64,000 nucleotides of DNA from DATLZU01 sp035573855 (GCA_035573855.1 DATLZU010000030.1:7895-71894); one strand, 5' to 3'; counted from the stretch's first letter, positions 24,836-34,234 are shown. The notes: generated by a model not told the origin, from the sequence alone. Numbers and translations are program-made.

Positions 24836-26131
24836 ATGTTCTACGAATCCGCTGTTGAGTTTCTCTACGGTCTCCAGAAACACGGGATCAAACTCGGACT
24901 GGACAACATGCGTCTGTTGACAAGCCGCTTGGGCGAACCGCAGCGGCGCTATCGGATTCTGCATATCGGCGGGACCAACGGCAAGGGATCGACCGCGGCC
25001 CTCGCGGCGGCGATCCTGCAGGCCGCGGGGTACCGCGTCGGTCTCTATACGTCGCCCCATCTGATCGATTTTCGCGAGCGTATCCGCGTCAACGGCGAAC
25101 TGATCGGCGCAGCGCAGGTGGCGGAGTTGACCGAGCGCCTCCGCAGCGTCGTCCAGGGCGATTGTTCCCCGACGTTTTTCGAGTTCACCACCGCGATGGC
25201 TATGCAACACTTCGCCGATGCCGCGGTGGACGTAGCCGTGCTGGAAGTGGGCATGGGCGGCCGGTACGACGCCACCAATATCGTCGAGCCGCTAGTCACG
25301 GGCATCACCACGGTCGCGCTGGATCACGAAGAGTACCTCGGCCGGACGGTGGACGCGATCGCGTCGGAAAAGGCCGGCATCATCAAGCCGGGCGTTCCAG
25401 TGATCGTCGGGTTAGTGCCCGCGGAGGCATTCACGGTCATCGAGGCCGTTGCGTCGCAGCGCCAGGCTCCCGTGTTGCGGTTGAACCGCGATTTCAGAGT
25501 GGAGGGAAAAAGCCCGGCGCGATTCCGGTACGAGGGGGTCACCGTCCGCCATGATGAGCTGTCCTGCACGCTGGAGGGACGGCATCAACTGGACAATGCC
25601 GCCTGCGCGCTGGCGATGATCGAAGCGGCGGGCGCCAGCGGACTGCCGGTTTCGGAGGCGGCGATCCGCGCCGGCCTCAGGTCCGTTCGATGGGAGGGAC
25701 GGCTTGAGGTGGTCGAACAGGAGCCGACCGTTTTGCTGGACGGCGCACACAACCCGTCGGCGGCCCAAGTGCTCGCCGATTACTTGGATCGGTATCGACG
25801 CGATCATCCGGGTTCGCGCGTGATTCTGGTGCTCGGCATGATGCGGGATAAGGATCACCGCGGCTTCCTGGCCAGGCTGCTTCCGGTTGTGGACGAGGTT
25901 GTGTTGACCCAAGCGGATATCGCCCGCGCGGCCCGCGCCGACGACCTCCGTCGCGCGCTTGCTGATTTGATTCCCTCCGCCCATGCGGTCCCGCCGGCCG
26001 CCGACGCGCTAGCATTGGCCAAGCGTTTGGCCGCTCCGTCCGATCTAATCTGCGTCACCGGTTCCTTGATGCTGGTGGGCGATATCAAGGCCCTCCTGCG
26101 CGGCTGTTGGCCCTCGCCTCTCCGGGGTTGA
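24836..26131 (+). CDS. folC: Folylpolyglutamate synthase / dihydrofolate synthase
   Basis: A 431-residue Mur-ligase-family enzyme. Key motifs: ATP loop HIGGTNGKGSTAA, YTSPHLIDFRERI, LEVGMGGRYDATN, TTVALDHEEYLG, EKAGIIKPG and LLDGAHNPSAA. It adds glutamate to dihydropteroate and to folates. The ATG at 24836 follows an in-frame GTG. It lies between accD and lptD; the lptD start is one base after its stop. Confidence 0.92.
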   Translation: MFYESAVEFLYGLQKHGIKLGLDNMRLLTSRLGEPQRRYRILHIGGTNGKGSTAALAAAILQAAGYRVGLYTSPHLIDFRERIRVNGELIGAAQVAELTERLRSVVQGDCSPTFFEFTTAMAMQHFADAAVDVAVLEVGMGGRYDATNIVEPLVTGITTVALDHEEYLGRTVDAIASEKAGIIKPGVPVIVGLVPAEAFTVIEAVASQRQAPVLRLNRDFRVEGKSPARFRYEGVTVRHDELSCTLEGRHQLDNAACALAMIEAAGASGLPVSEAAIRAGLRSVRWEGRLEVVEQEPTVLLDGAHNPSAAQVLADYLDRYRRDHPGSRVILVLGMMRDKDHRGFLARLLPVVDEVVLTQADIARAARADDLRRALADLIPSAHAVPPAADALALAKRLAAPSDLICVTGSLMLVGDIKALLRGCWPSPLRG

Positions 26132-26132
26132 G

Positions 26133-28598
26133 ATGGGTCGACGGCCCGGGGCGGTCATCGGGTGGTCATGCTGTGCGCTGACTTGGTTTCTTCTAATGGG
26201 TTGGGTTTCACCCGCGCGGGGCGCGGGCGAACCGGCCGCCCCGTCGACCGCCACCGCGACTCCCGCCGCCGCGCAGCCGATCGAGATCACCGCCAACCGG
26301 ATCGACTACCTGAAGGAACTGGAAACGTACGAAGCCGATGGGTCCGTGGTCATCGTCCAAGGGACGGTCCGTCTGACGGCCGACCATGTGACCGTCAGAA
26401 TGCTGCCGGGCATCCTGATCGCGACCGGCCATGTCCATCTCGCCGATCCGAAGACGGACGTGTGGGCCGAACGGCTGGAGCTGAACGTCAATACCGAGGC
26501 CGGCGTCGTCATCAACGGTCAGGTTTATCTGCGGCCGACCAATACATTTGTGACGGGCCGTCTGCTCCAGCGCTTCTCGGAAGATCATTACCGAGCCAAA
26601 GACGGATCGTTCACCAACTGCGATGCCATGGAGGGAGCGATTCCCGCCTGGCGTTTCACGTTCGACGATATCGATGTCAACGCCGGGGAGAGCGTGGCGC
26701 TTAAGGGCGCATGGCTGTGCGTCAATGACGTGCCGGTCGTACCGATCCCCACCCTCACGTACCCGCTCAGCACCCGCAAGAGCGGGTTTCTGATTCCCAA
26801 TGTCGGATATGACAACCGGTTCGGCGCCAGTCTCCGGCAGAGCTACTTTTGGGCCATCAACCCCAGCCAGGATTTGACCGTCTCGCCGCAGTACTACAGT
26901 GATCTGGGGTACGGCGGCGACTTGGAATATCGGTATGTGCTGGATCGCAAATCGCGGGGCCAGTGGCTCGTCAGCGCGCTGCAGCAGCAGAAGTTGCCCA
27001 ATGTGGCCGGGGTGAGCCCGGAAGGAGCGGATGTCCGGCGAACGCGGGCGCTGATCAGCGGGACACACGTTCAGCAGGTCAACCCTGACCTGCTCATTCG
27101 CGCCCAGGCGTTTCTCGTGACTGACCCCGATTATCTGCAGCAACTCAGCAATTCCGGCGCCCAACGGGCGTTGCCCAGCGGGGAATCCAATCTGTTGGGC
27201 AGCCGGCGCGTGCCCTATGGCAACCTCTATCTGCTCGGCCAATATCTCCAGCCTCTGCAATCCGGCGGCAGCGACACATTCCAGCGGCTTCCGGAATTCG
27301 GATACACGGTGTCCAACTTTACGCCCTTCGGCGGTCCGGTGCTCCTCGGGATGGACGCCAACTTCGTGAACTTCTATCGCGACCAGGGCTTCACGCAGAA
27401 TCGGGTTGACATAATGCCGGGCCTGTCAACGGAGACGCTCAACATCGGTCATGTCGTCGGTCTGACGCCGCGACTCAAGGTGCGGGAGGTCTACTACACG
27501 CGCGGCGTGCGAACGGAGGAATCGGTGCACCGCGAAACGCTATGGGCCTCGCTGGAGGCGACCTCTAAACTGGCGCGACAGTTCCGGACAGGCGACGGCG
27601 GAGGATTCCTGCACACGATCGAACCGGGCGTGATTTACGAATACGTGCCGCCGACCGATCAATCGCGAATCACGCAGATCGATCAGGTGGACGATCTGCC
27701 GAAGAAAAATTTGCTGACCTATTCGCTGCGAAGCCGGGTGCTCCAACAGATTGCGCAGGGCGGCAGTTTTAACTGGTTGGACTTGACGCTGGCGCAAAGC
27801 TACCGCGTGGGCGCCGTGCAGACGAGGGCCAGAGATTTCACCCCAGGCGTGTTGCCGGAGGTCGGATCCGTGACCCAACCGCTTGTGCCGGCCACCGTGG
27901 CGATCGACGGAAAGAAGTTTTCCGATGTATGGCTGCGGGCGGTGATCGGGAATACGACCCCCCAGATCGTGCCCGCGCCGGGGCAGGCGTTCGCAAAAGG
28001 TAGCGCCGCCGGGATCGGACAACTTCCGACCCTGAACAAGTATCTCGTGGTGGATGCGTTCCTCGATCCGTATCGCGGGACCATGAGCCAGTGGAATACG
28101 GACCTCCGCTTCCAGCAACAGAACCTGTGGTATGTGGAAATCGGACAGCGTCATACGCGCGAGGGAAACCGTGTGCGGCGCGGAGACGTGTGGAATCCGA
28201 TCTCGTTCAACGAAGTGTTTGCGCCGACGCCGGAAATTCAGTTCGTGACCGCGGGGGGCGCGTTTCGAACGCCGTGGGGCTGGACCGTCGGAGCCAAGGG
28301 GTACTATGACGTCAAGAATGGTCGGAGTCCGGAATACGATGTGGTCGCGCTCTATCAGAATCCGTGCAAGTGCTGGTCGCTGGGACTCTACTATCTGCAA
28401 TTCCCCGACCGGGCACAGTACAATTTCATGCTGAGTTTGACCGGCGTGGGATGGACCGAAAACTTCGGCACTGCGGTCTTGCGCACGATCCTCAGCCCGC
28501 TGTTGATGGGCGAGCGCGGCCTGCCTTGGGCTTCTCCCGGCGGGCCCTATGGCCGGCCGCAGCCGGAACCCTCGCCGCCGGGTGCCGTTCAGCCTTGA
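26133..28598 (+). CDS. lptD: LPS-assembly outer membrane protein LptD
   Basis: An 821-residue precursor with a signal peptide (about 1-30, ending ARGAG). The N-terminal OstA-like jellyroll (about 48-150) has ITANRIDYLKELETYEADG and VTVRMLPGILIATGHVHL. The OstA-C barrel starts near 190 with VPVVPIPTLTYPLSTRKSGFL, a typical LptD segment. LptD with LptE inserts LPS in the outer leaflet. Cysteines are few (GSFTNCDAMEG, AWLCVND, and CKCW near the C-terminus), matching the disulfide-linked layout. It overlaps no other gene and follows folC closely. Confidence 0.9.
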   Translation: MGRRPGAVIGWSCCALTWFLLMGWVSPARGAGEPAAPSTATATPAAAQPIEITANRIDYLKELETYEADGSVVIVQGTVRLTADHVTVRMLPGILIATGHVHLADPKTDVWAERLELNVNTEAGVVINGQVYLRPTNTFVTGRLLQRFSEDHYRAKDGSFTNCDAMEGAIPAWRFTFDDIDVNAGESVALKGAWLCVNDVPVVPIPTLTYPLSTRKSGFLIPNVGYDNRFGASLRQSYFWAINPSQDLTVSPQYYSDLGYGGDLEYRYVLDRKSRGQWLVSALQQQKLPNVAGVSPEGADVRRTRALISGTHVQQVNPDLLIRAQAFLVTDPDYLQQLSNSGAQRALPSGESNLLGSRRVPYGNLYLLGQYLQPLQSGGSDTFQRLPEFGYTVSNFTPFGGPVLLGMDANFVNFYRDQGFTQNRVDIMPGLSTETLNIGHVVGLTPRLKVREVYYTRGVRTEESVHRETLWASLEATSKLARQFRTGDGGGFLHTIEPGVIYEYVPPTDQSRITQIDQVDDLPKKNLLTYSLRSRVLQQIAQGGSFNWLDLTLAQSYRVGAVQTRARDFTPGVLPEVGSVTQPLVPATVAIDGKKFSDVWLRAVIGNTTPQIVPAPGQAFAKGSAAGIGQLPTLNKYLVVDAFLDPYRGTMSQWNTDLRFQQQNLWYVEIGQRHTREGNRVRRGDVWNPISFNEVFAPTPEIQFVTAGGAFRTPWGWTVGAKGYYDVKNGRSPEYDVVALYQNPCKCWSLGLYYLQFPDRAQYNFMLSLTGVGWTENFGTAVLRTILSPLLMGERGLPWASPGGPYGRPQPEPSPPGAVQP

Positions 28599-28599
28599 A

Positions 28600-28624
28600 G
28601 ATAGGGAACCGTCATGTTCCTATC
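28600..28624 (+). other. Hairpin after lptD
   Basis: GATAGGGAAC and GTTCCTATC pair, with one bulge, around a six-base loop just after the lptD stop. No T run follows, so it could be a processing or attenuation structure rather than a standard terminator. Confidence 0.35.
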
Positions 28625-28678
28625 CGGTTCGATTATCGGTTCGCCTGTAATGGCTCGGCTTCGACCAGGAGGTGTTCT

Positions 28679-29233
28679 ATGCAGTGGATGGTTCGTCCAG
28701 ACTCGTCTCTGATCCGGTTCGGCCTGACCACCCTCATGGCTGCGGTGTTGCACGCGGCCGGAGTCCAGACCGGTCCTGTCTACGGAGCGTCAGACGTGTC
28801 GGCCGGTCACCTGCAGCGCGCAAAAGTGTTTCTCGCCGCAGGCGACTACAAACGAGCGATCGAGGCCTGCCAGCGGGAGATCGATGTGCATCCGTCGGCG
28901 GAGAGCTACGTTTATCTGACATACGTGTACCATGCGCTGGACGGCTATCTGGATCATCTGGCTAAGACCGATCGCTGGGTGGCGGTCGAACATCTCTTCC
29001 TCAATCTGGCGACCGGCCGGCCGGAAGATTTGGTCGATCCGCCGGATGTGCTGGCCCGGATTGCCAAAGAGATCATTCAGAGCGCGGTGCAACGTCAATC
29101 GGATATCAGCGCGGCGATGGCGACCAGGTTGGATAAGACGGTCACCGAGCGTCTGTGGAAACAGCAGACGGCATGGCGGGCCGCCAGACCCGATGATTGG
29201 TGGTTCGGTGTGCCGGACGGATGGGGGTGGTGA
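28679..29233 (+). CDS. Exported TPR-like protein
   Basis: A 184-residue protein. The ATG at 28679 follows AGGAGGT, so the long in-frame extension over lptD is not used. The N-terminus holds a signal segment (FGLTTLMAAVLHAAGVQ). Residues about 45-85 form a TPR-like pair of helices (AKVFLAAGDYKRAIEACQREIDVHPSAESYVYLTYVYHAL). The C-terminus is rich in tryptophan (DDWWFGVPDGWGW). TPR proteins act as interaction scaffolds; no specific role is evident. Confidence 0.6.
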   Translation: MQWMVRPDSSLIRFGLTTLMAAVLHAAGVQTGPVYGASDVSAGHLQRAKVFLAAGDYKRAIEACQREIDVHPSAESYVYLTYVYHALDGYLDHLAKTDRWVAVEHLFLNLATGRPEDLVDPPDVLARIAKEIIQSAVQRQSDISAAMATRLDKTVTERLWKQQTAWRAARPDDWWFGVPDGWGW

Positions 29234-29306
29234 TGAGACGTACGGGGTGCGCATCGTGCCAAGAGCGAGCGACCGTCTTGCTAGCGACGACGAATCGGCA
29301 TCGGCG

Positions 29307-29334
29307 TTGACAGTCCAAAGAAGCGTGGTATACG
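29307..29334 (+). promoter_or_regulatory. Sigma-70 promoter for trxA
   Basis: A perfect TTGACA (29307-29312) stands 16 bases from TATACG (29329-29334). The predicted start near 29341 gives a leader of about 55 bases with GAGGAGGG as ribosome binding site before the GTG start. Confidence 0.6.
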
Positions 29335-29395
29335 ATGCGCGCACATCTTTCCGAGTCCATGTCCTGTTTGTGTTGAACCCGAGGAGGGAACGTCC

Positions 29396-29743
29396 GTGGG
29401 TGGTGATGTCTTAAAAGTCGATGAGGCGACCTGGGAGACCGAGGTCATCAAAGCGCCAGAGTTAGTCATGGTGGATTTTTGGGCGGTGTGGTGCGGGCCC
29501 TGTCAAATGGTCGCGCCGATCGTCGACGAACTGGCCAAGGAATATGCGGGCAGGCTTAAAGTCCGAAAACTGAACACCGACGAGAATCCCGAGATCGCCG
29601 GGCGCTATCAAATTATGAGCATTCCGACCATTCTGTTTTTCAAGAACGGCCAGCCGGTCGAAAAGCTCGTCGGAGCGAGACCCAAGCGGCAGTTCAAGGA
29701 AGTGATCGATTCGTTGCTCGCCCAGCATTCGGGCACGGCATAA
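29396..29743 (+). CDS. trxA: Thioredoxin
   Basis: A 115-residue protein starting with GTG, preceded by GAGGAGGGA. The active site is VWCGPC (residues about 31-36), with the cis-proline in SIPTILFFKNGQ and the glycine in VGARPKRQF. It reduces protein disulfides and can supply electrons to ribonucleotide reductase and the peroxiredoxin encoded elsewhere in the window. It is followed by recN 24 bp downstream. Confidence 0.95.
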   Translation: MGGDVLKVDEATWETEVIKAPELVMVDFWAVWCGPCQMVAPIVDELAKEYAGRLKVRKLNTDENPEIAGRYQIMSIPTILFFKNGQPVEKLVGARPKRQFKEVIDSLLAQHSGTA

Positions 29744-29767
29744 GGGTTTCACCCATGTCCCGCGGCC

Positions 29768-31453
29768 ATGCTCACCGAGCTGCACATCTCCAATTTTGCG
29801 GTCGTTGAGCAGCTCGATCTTCAGCTCGCCGGGGGTTTTACGGTTCTCACTGGCGAGACGGGCGCGGGAAAATCCATTCTCATCGACGCGATCGGCTTAT
29901 TGATCGGGGGGCGAGCCTCCACGGAGCAGATACGGGCTGGGACCGAGGAAGCTCATATCGAGGCGGTGTTTCGGCTGGATCCGGCCTCTCCTGTCCTGAA
30001 AACGTTCCGAGACGCCGGTGTGCTGGGCGCGCAGGAGACCGAGTTGATCGTCCGACGCATCCTGTCGCGTTCCGGACGAAACCGTGCGTACCTCAACGGC
30101 AGCTTGACCCCTCTCCATCTCCTCGAATCCCTCGCCGGCACGGTCATCGACATTCACGGCCAACATGACCAGCAGTCGCTTCTGTCCGCGCAGGCGCAGC
30201 AGGACATGCTGGACGCGTTCGGGCGCCTCGGAGCGCTGCGCGACAGGTATGCGGCGGTTTATGAGCGATGGCTGGCGAACCGACGCGAATTGGAAGAGGC
30301 CGACCGTCTCTCGGCGGAACGGGCCCAACGGGAGGACTTCCTTCGGTTTCAATCTCGTGAGATCGAGGAGGCGGCGATTCGGCCGGGAGAGGAAGAACGT
30401 TTGCAAACCGAACACCGGCGCTTGGTGCACGCGCGGCGTCTCGCAGAATTGACGCAGGCGGCCTATGAGTCGCTGTATGCCGGGGACCACGCCGTGATCA
30501 ATCAACTCTCGGCGGTCGAGAAATGCCTCCGGCAGCTTCAGGCAATCGACCCTGAGACCTCTGTCTGGGGCGAGGCATGCGGGCAAGTGGCTGTGCAATT
30601 GAAAGACCTCGCGGCGTCCCTTCGGGACTATCGAGACCGGCTGGAGCAGGACCCCGATCGGTTGGAGCGAGTCGAGGAACGGCTGGATCGCCTGCAGCGG
30701 CTGAAGAAAAAATACGGCGGGAGCGTCGAAGGCGTGCTGGCCTATGCCGCTCAACTGAAGCGGCAGCTTGAGGAACTCAGCGACTCTCAGATCCGGATTG
30801 CCGACCTACGGGCGTCGATCGAAGAAGACGTCCGCTGTCTGGATACGCTTGCATCACAGCTTTCCGATGGCCGTGCGAAGGCGGCGGAATGCATGCAGGA
30901 ACGGGTGTCGGAGGAACTGGCCGCGTTGCACATGGATGACACTCGCTTCGAGATTCGAGTCAGGACCGGCGTCGGCGAAGAGGCGTTCTCGCCGACGGGG
31001 CGCGATGGTGTTGAATATCTGTTCTCGGCGAATCCAGGCGAGCCTCTTCAGCCGCTCGCCCGCGTTGCTTCAGGCGGGGAATTGTCGCGCGTCATGCTCG
31101 CGATCAAAACGGTCTTGTCCGAAACCGACCGGGTGCCCGTGCTGATCTTTGACGAAATCGACTCCGGGATCGGCGGAGCGGTTGCGACCGTCATCGGACG
31201 ACGGTTGCGGGCGTTGGGCGCCTTTCGTCAAGTGCTGTGCGTCACTCATCTGCCTCAGGTCGCTTCGCAGGCCGAACACCATCTGTTAGTGGAAAAGAGC
31301 GTGCGGAGAAACCGGACGATTACGTCGGTAAGGAAGCTCGATCAGCATGCCAGGCGGGAGGAGGTGGCCAGGATGCTCGGCGGTCTCACCATTACGAAGA
31401 AGGTGCGAGAGACGGCGGCGGAGATGCTCGACGGCGCGGAGAAAACGAGGTGA
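29768..31453 (+). CDS. recN: DNA repair protein RecN
   Basis: A 561-residue SMC-like ATPase. The N-terminus MLTELHISNFAVVEQLDL and Walker A GETGAGKSILIDAI are typical. A coiled-coil region follows (about 160-380), then signature RVASGGELSRVMLAIK and Walker B VLIFDEIDSGIGG, and the D/H elements CVTHLPQVA. RecN gathers broken DNA ends for recombination repair. It is convergent with the HD-GYP gene, only 10 bp apart. Confidence 0.95.
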   Translation: MLTELHISNFAVVEQLDLQLAGGFTVLTGETGAGKSILIDAIGLLIGGRASTEQIRAGTEEAHIEAVFRLDPASPVLKTFRDAGVLGAQETELIVRRILSRSGRNRAYLNGSLTPLHLLESLAGTVIDIHGQHDQQSLLSAQAQQDMLDAFGRLGALRDRYAAVYERWLANRRELEEADRLSAERAQREDFLRFQSREIEEAAIRPGEEERLQTEHRRLVHARRLAELTQAAYESLYAGDHAVINQLSAVEKCLRQLQAIDPETSVWGEACGQVAVQLKDLAASLRDYRDRLEQDPDRLERVEERLDRLQRLKKKYGGSVEGVLAYAAQLKRQLEELSDSQIRIADLRASIEEDVRCLDTLASQLSDGRAKAAECMQERVSEELAALHMDDTRFEIRVRTGVGEEAFSPTGRDGVEYLFSANPGEPLQPLARVASGGELSRVMLAIKTVLSETDRVPVLIFDEIDSGIGGAVATVIGRRLRALGAFRQVLCVTHLPQVASQAEHHLLVEKSVRRNRTITSVRKLDQHARREEVARMLGGLTITKKVRETAAEMLDGAEKTR

Positions 31454-31463
31454 ACCCCAGGGC

Positions 31464-32609
31464 TTAGGGTTCCGGAGTCGCCGTGGGCAGGGCCGCGATG
31501 GCCAGGGCGGGAAGCGAGGCCTTGCATTCATTGACGACCCGAACGAACACCTCCGTCAGGATCGGATCGAAGCGGGTCTCCGCTTCCAGCGAGATCCGGC
31601 GAACGGCCTCTTCAATCGAGGTGGTCGGCCGCGCGGGCGAGTCGGCCGTAAGATGGTCGAACGCTTGGGCGATCGCGACGATCCGAGCGAGGAGAGGGAT
31701 TCCTTCGCCTTGGAGACCGTGAGGGTAGCCGAAACCGTCGTAGCGTTCGTGGTGGTAGGCGATGATCTGGGTGACTTCCGCAGAAAAACCGAGCGGCAAC
31801 ATCATGCGCGCTCCGATCTCGGGATGGCGTTTCAGGTTTTCGGCTTCGGTGGGATCGCCATGGCCGAATGTATAAGGATCGAGAGCGATTCTCCCGATAT
31901 CGTGGAGAAACGCGCCCAGCGCGAGGGATTTCTGTTCCGCCATGGTGAGGTTGAGGCGGTTGGCCAACAGCGTCGCATAAAAGCTGACTCGGCTGCAGTG
32001 GTTCAGCAAGTGCCGGTCCTTGGCCTCCAGCAGATCGGAGAGCAGAGGCAGCAACTCGGCCATATCGCTATCACTCGGCGTCGGTCCTTCCTGCGGTGAC
32101 TTCATGCTGGTGGGATAGTGGCGTTTCAGTTCGATCCAGGTCTTGGCACAGTCCTGTTCGGTTCCCCAAGCCGAACCCGCGTGCGTGAGAAAACGACGCA
32201 AGAAATCGAGCCGCTGTTTTTTCTCCAAGGTTTGATTGATGAGCGCGATCAATTCGGTCACATTGAACGGCTTCAGCAAATAACCAGCTGCGCCATGGCG
32301 GATACCCTCCATCGCCGATTTCAGACTGCCGTAGCCGGTAATGATGATGACCTCCACATCGGCGTGCTCGTGTTTGATGTCTTGGAGCAGATCGATACCT
32401 TGGCGATCAGGCAACTTCTGATCAAGCGTGATCAGATCAATATGGTGTTCTTTGAGCACACGCAGGGCTGAGTGGGCGTTTTCGACGGCATGAATCTCGA
32501 AGAAGGGACGGAGGATGACCTTAAGCGCATCGCGAGGGCCGGCCTCGTCATCCACAACGAGAATCGCGGGTTTCTTGGGCAGGGCTGTCGAACCGGACGA
32601 TGTGTTCAT
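31464..32609 (-). CDS. Response regulator with HD-GYP phosphodiesterase domain
   Basis: A 381-residue protein: receiver (about 14-128, acceptor Asp63 in LITLDQKLPD, acidic pair in VVDDE, lysine in LLKPF), linker, and HD-GYP domain (about 185-370). HD-GYP proteins hydrolyse c-di-GMP. Visible ligands: E195, H204, HD at 236-237, H262 in HPEIG, HH at 286-287 and YDGFGYPHGL. Two departures: HDIGR replaces the usual HDIGK, and the first Asp of the late ADxFDAL motif is Gln315 (AIAQAFDHL), so activity is not certain. A sigma-54 promoter lies upstream, after an NtrC-type gene. Confidence 0.88.
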   Translation of the reverse strand: MNTSSGSTALPKKPAILVVDDEAGPRDALKVILRPFFEIHAVENAHSALRVLKEHHIDLITLDQKLPDRQGIDLLQDIKHEHADVEVIIITGYGSLKSAMEGIRHGAAGYLLKPFNVTELIALINQTLEKKQRLDFLRRFLTHAGSAWGTEQDCAKTWIELKRHYPTSMKSPQEGPTPSDSDMAELLPLLSDLLEAKDRHLLNHCSRVSFYATLLANRLNLTMAEQKSLALGAFLHDIGRIALDPYTFGHGDPTEAENLKRHPEIGARMMLPLGFSAEVTQIIAYHHERYDGFGYPHGLQGEGIPLLARIVAIAQAFDHLTADSPARPTTSIEEAVRRISLEAETRFDPILTEVFVRVVNECKASLPALAIAALPTATPEP

Positions 32610-32642
32610 CGGTCTACAGTTATGTAGTCAGACAGGATATTG

Positions 32643-32658
32643 AGCAATTTACGTGCCT
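32643..32658 (-). promoter_or_regulatory. Sigma-54 promoter for the HD-GYP gene
   Basis: On the minus strand AGGCACGTAAATTGCT matches TGGCACG-N4-TTGCW except for the first T. GG and GC are separated by exactly 10 bases. The start would be near 32632, 23 bases before the ATG. The preceding gene on the same strand encodes a sigma-54 activator. The surrounding spacer is clearly richer in A and T than the window average, as expected for a bent promoter region. Confidence 0.7.
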
Positions 32659-32722
32659 TATCAAGGACTCGCAAGATTAACCGCAAGTTACAGTAGGGAT
32701 GATCATTATGCATCTATATATA

Positions 32723-32808
32723 GGTTGTGATAGAAACGGAAAGCGGCGATTGAGCTGCTGTTACGAGTCACTTGCTAAGTGAAAATCGTACACGAATCGG
32801 TCACAACC
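32723..32808. promoter_or_regulatory. Candidate upstream activator sites for the sigma-54 promoter
   Basis: The dyad TCACTTGCTAAGTGA (32768-32782) lies about 136-150 bases upstream of the predicted start, the usual enhancer distance. Around it GGTTGTGA (32723-32730) and TCACAACC (32801-32808) are perfect inverted copies. Any of these may bind the NtrC-type regulator encoded just upstream; which one is not known. Confidence 0.4.
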
Positions 32809-32821
32809 GTCCACGCCTGTG

Positions 32822-34234
32822 TCATTCTTGCACCAACTGCGCGGGTTCGCTGCTCGTCGAACTGTCCGGTCTGCTGATCCCCAGCGTATCCATCCGATAC
32901 TTCAACATGCGGCGGCTGATACCCAAGAGGTTGGCGGCGTGCGTCTGCACATAGTTGGTGCGCTTGAGGGCGTCTAAAATAATTTCCCGTTCGAACTCCA
33001 TCACAGCTTTTTCGAGAGACAACCGACCGGCCAAGGTGTCTTCGCGTAACGACGACGAGCGGCTGTCGCTCCGCAGCGAAGTGGGCAGGTGTTCCGGCAG
33101 GATCGTAGCGCCTTGCGACCACAAGAGCGCCTGTTCGACAACGTTTTCCAGTTCGCGGACGTTGCCGGGCCAGGGGTATCGAGACAGCAGCTCGATGGCT
33201 TCTTTGGAGAACTCCTGAGGAGGCCGTTTCTCCTCTTCGATTCGCTTGTCCAGAAAATGCTTCGCGAGAAGCGGGATATCCTCTCCGCGTTCCCGCAACG
33301 GAGGCAGATACAGCGAAATGACGTTGATGCGGTAATACAGATCTTCGCGGAACGTGCCGCGGCGAACCAAATCGTCCAGATTTTTATTGGTGGCCGCGAT
33401 GATGCGCACGTCTACCTTAATGGGTTGGACGCCGCCGATGCGGGTAAACTCCCGCTCCTGCAGCACACGCAGAAGTTTGGCCTGAGTCACTGGACTCAGG
33501 TCGCCGATCTCATCCAGAAACAGGCTGCCGCTGTTCGCCAACTCGAATTGACCGACGCGGCGGGCGGTCGCGTCGGTGAACGAACCCTTCTCGTGGCCGA
33601 ACAGCTCGCTCTCGATCAACGTTTCCGGAAGGGCGGCGCAATTCAACGCGATGAAGGGACGGTCGCGGCGCGAGCTGTTGTAGTGGAGCGCCCGCGCCAC
33701 CAGTTCTTTGCCCGTTCCGCTCTCTCCCGTGATCAGCACTGTGGTACGGCTGTCCGCCACCTGTTCGATCTTGGCGTAGATCTCCTGCATGGCGGGACTT
33801 TTCCCGATGAGGTTGTGGAAGGCGTACCGGTTCACCACCTGGGCGCGGAGGTAGCGGACTTCTCGTTCAAGGTCGTGTGACTCGAGCGTGCGGGCGACGA
33901 CGATGCGCAGTTCCTCGACGTCGAACGGCTTCGACAGATAATCGGACGCGCCCAGCTTCATCGCGTCCACGGCGGTTTTCACCGACTTGGTCCCGGTCAG
34001 CATGATCACGGGGATCGAGCGGTCCTCCGCCCGCATGGCCTGCAGCACGGTCAGCCCGTCGGTACCCGGCATGATCACGTCCAGGAGCACCAGATTGGGC
34101 GATTCGCGCCGGAACAGATCCAGTCCTTCCTGGGCGTCCGCCGCCGTGATGACATCATAGGTGGGTTCCAGGACCATCTTCAGCGAAGCCCGAACCCGCG
34201 GTTCGTCGTCGATCAGCAAAACCCGTTTCTTCAT
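32822..34234 (-). CDS. NtrC-family sigma-54-dependent response regulator
   Basis: A 470-residue protein: receiver (1-120, acceptor Asp52 in LLDVIMPG), AAA+ domain (about 140-375) with Walker A GESGTGKE, Walker B SLFLDEIGD and arginine motifs, and a Fis-type HTH at the end (THAANLLGISRRMLKYRMD). The sigma-54 contact loop is GSFTDA instead of GAFTGA. The start at 34234 overlaps the stop of the histidine kinase gene by 4 bases, so the two form a two-component pair. The frame also runs upstream over the kinase gene, but the ATG at 34234 begins the receiver. A probable target is the HD-GYP gene directly downstream. Confidence 0.92.
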   Translation of the reverse strand: MKKRVLLIDDEPRVRASLKMVLEPTYDVITAADAQEGLDLFRRESPNLVLLDVIMPGTDGLTVLQAMRAEDRSIPVIMLTGTKSVKTAVDAMKLGASDYLSKPFDVEELRIVVARTLESHDLEREVRYLRAQVVNRYAFHNLIGKSPAMQEIYAKIEQVADSRTTVLITGESGTGKELVARALHYNSSRRDRPFIALNCAALPETLIESELFGHEKGSFTDATARRVGQFELANSGSLFLDEIGDLSPVTQAKLLRVLQEREFTRIGGVQPIKVDVRIIAATNKNLDDLVRRGTFREDLYYRINVISLYLPPLRERGEDIPLLAKHFLDKRIEEEKRPPQEFSKEAIELLSRYPWPGNVRELENVVEQALLWSQGATILPEHLPTSLRSDSRSSSLREDTLAGRLSLEKAVMEFEREIILDALKRTNYVQTHAANLLGISRRMLKYRMDTLGISRPDSSTSSEPAQLVQE

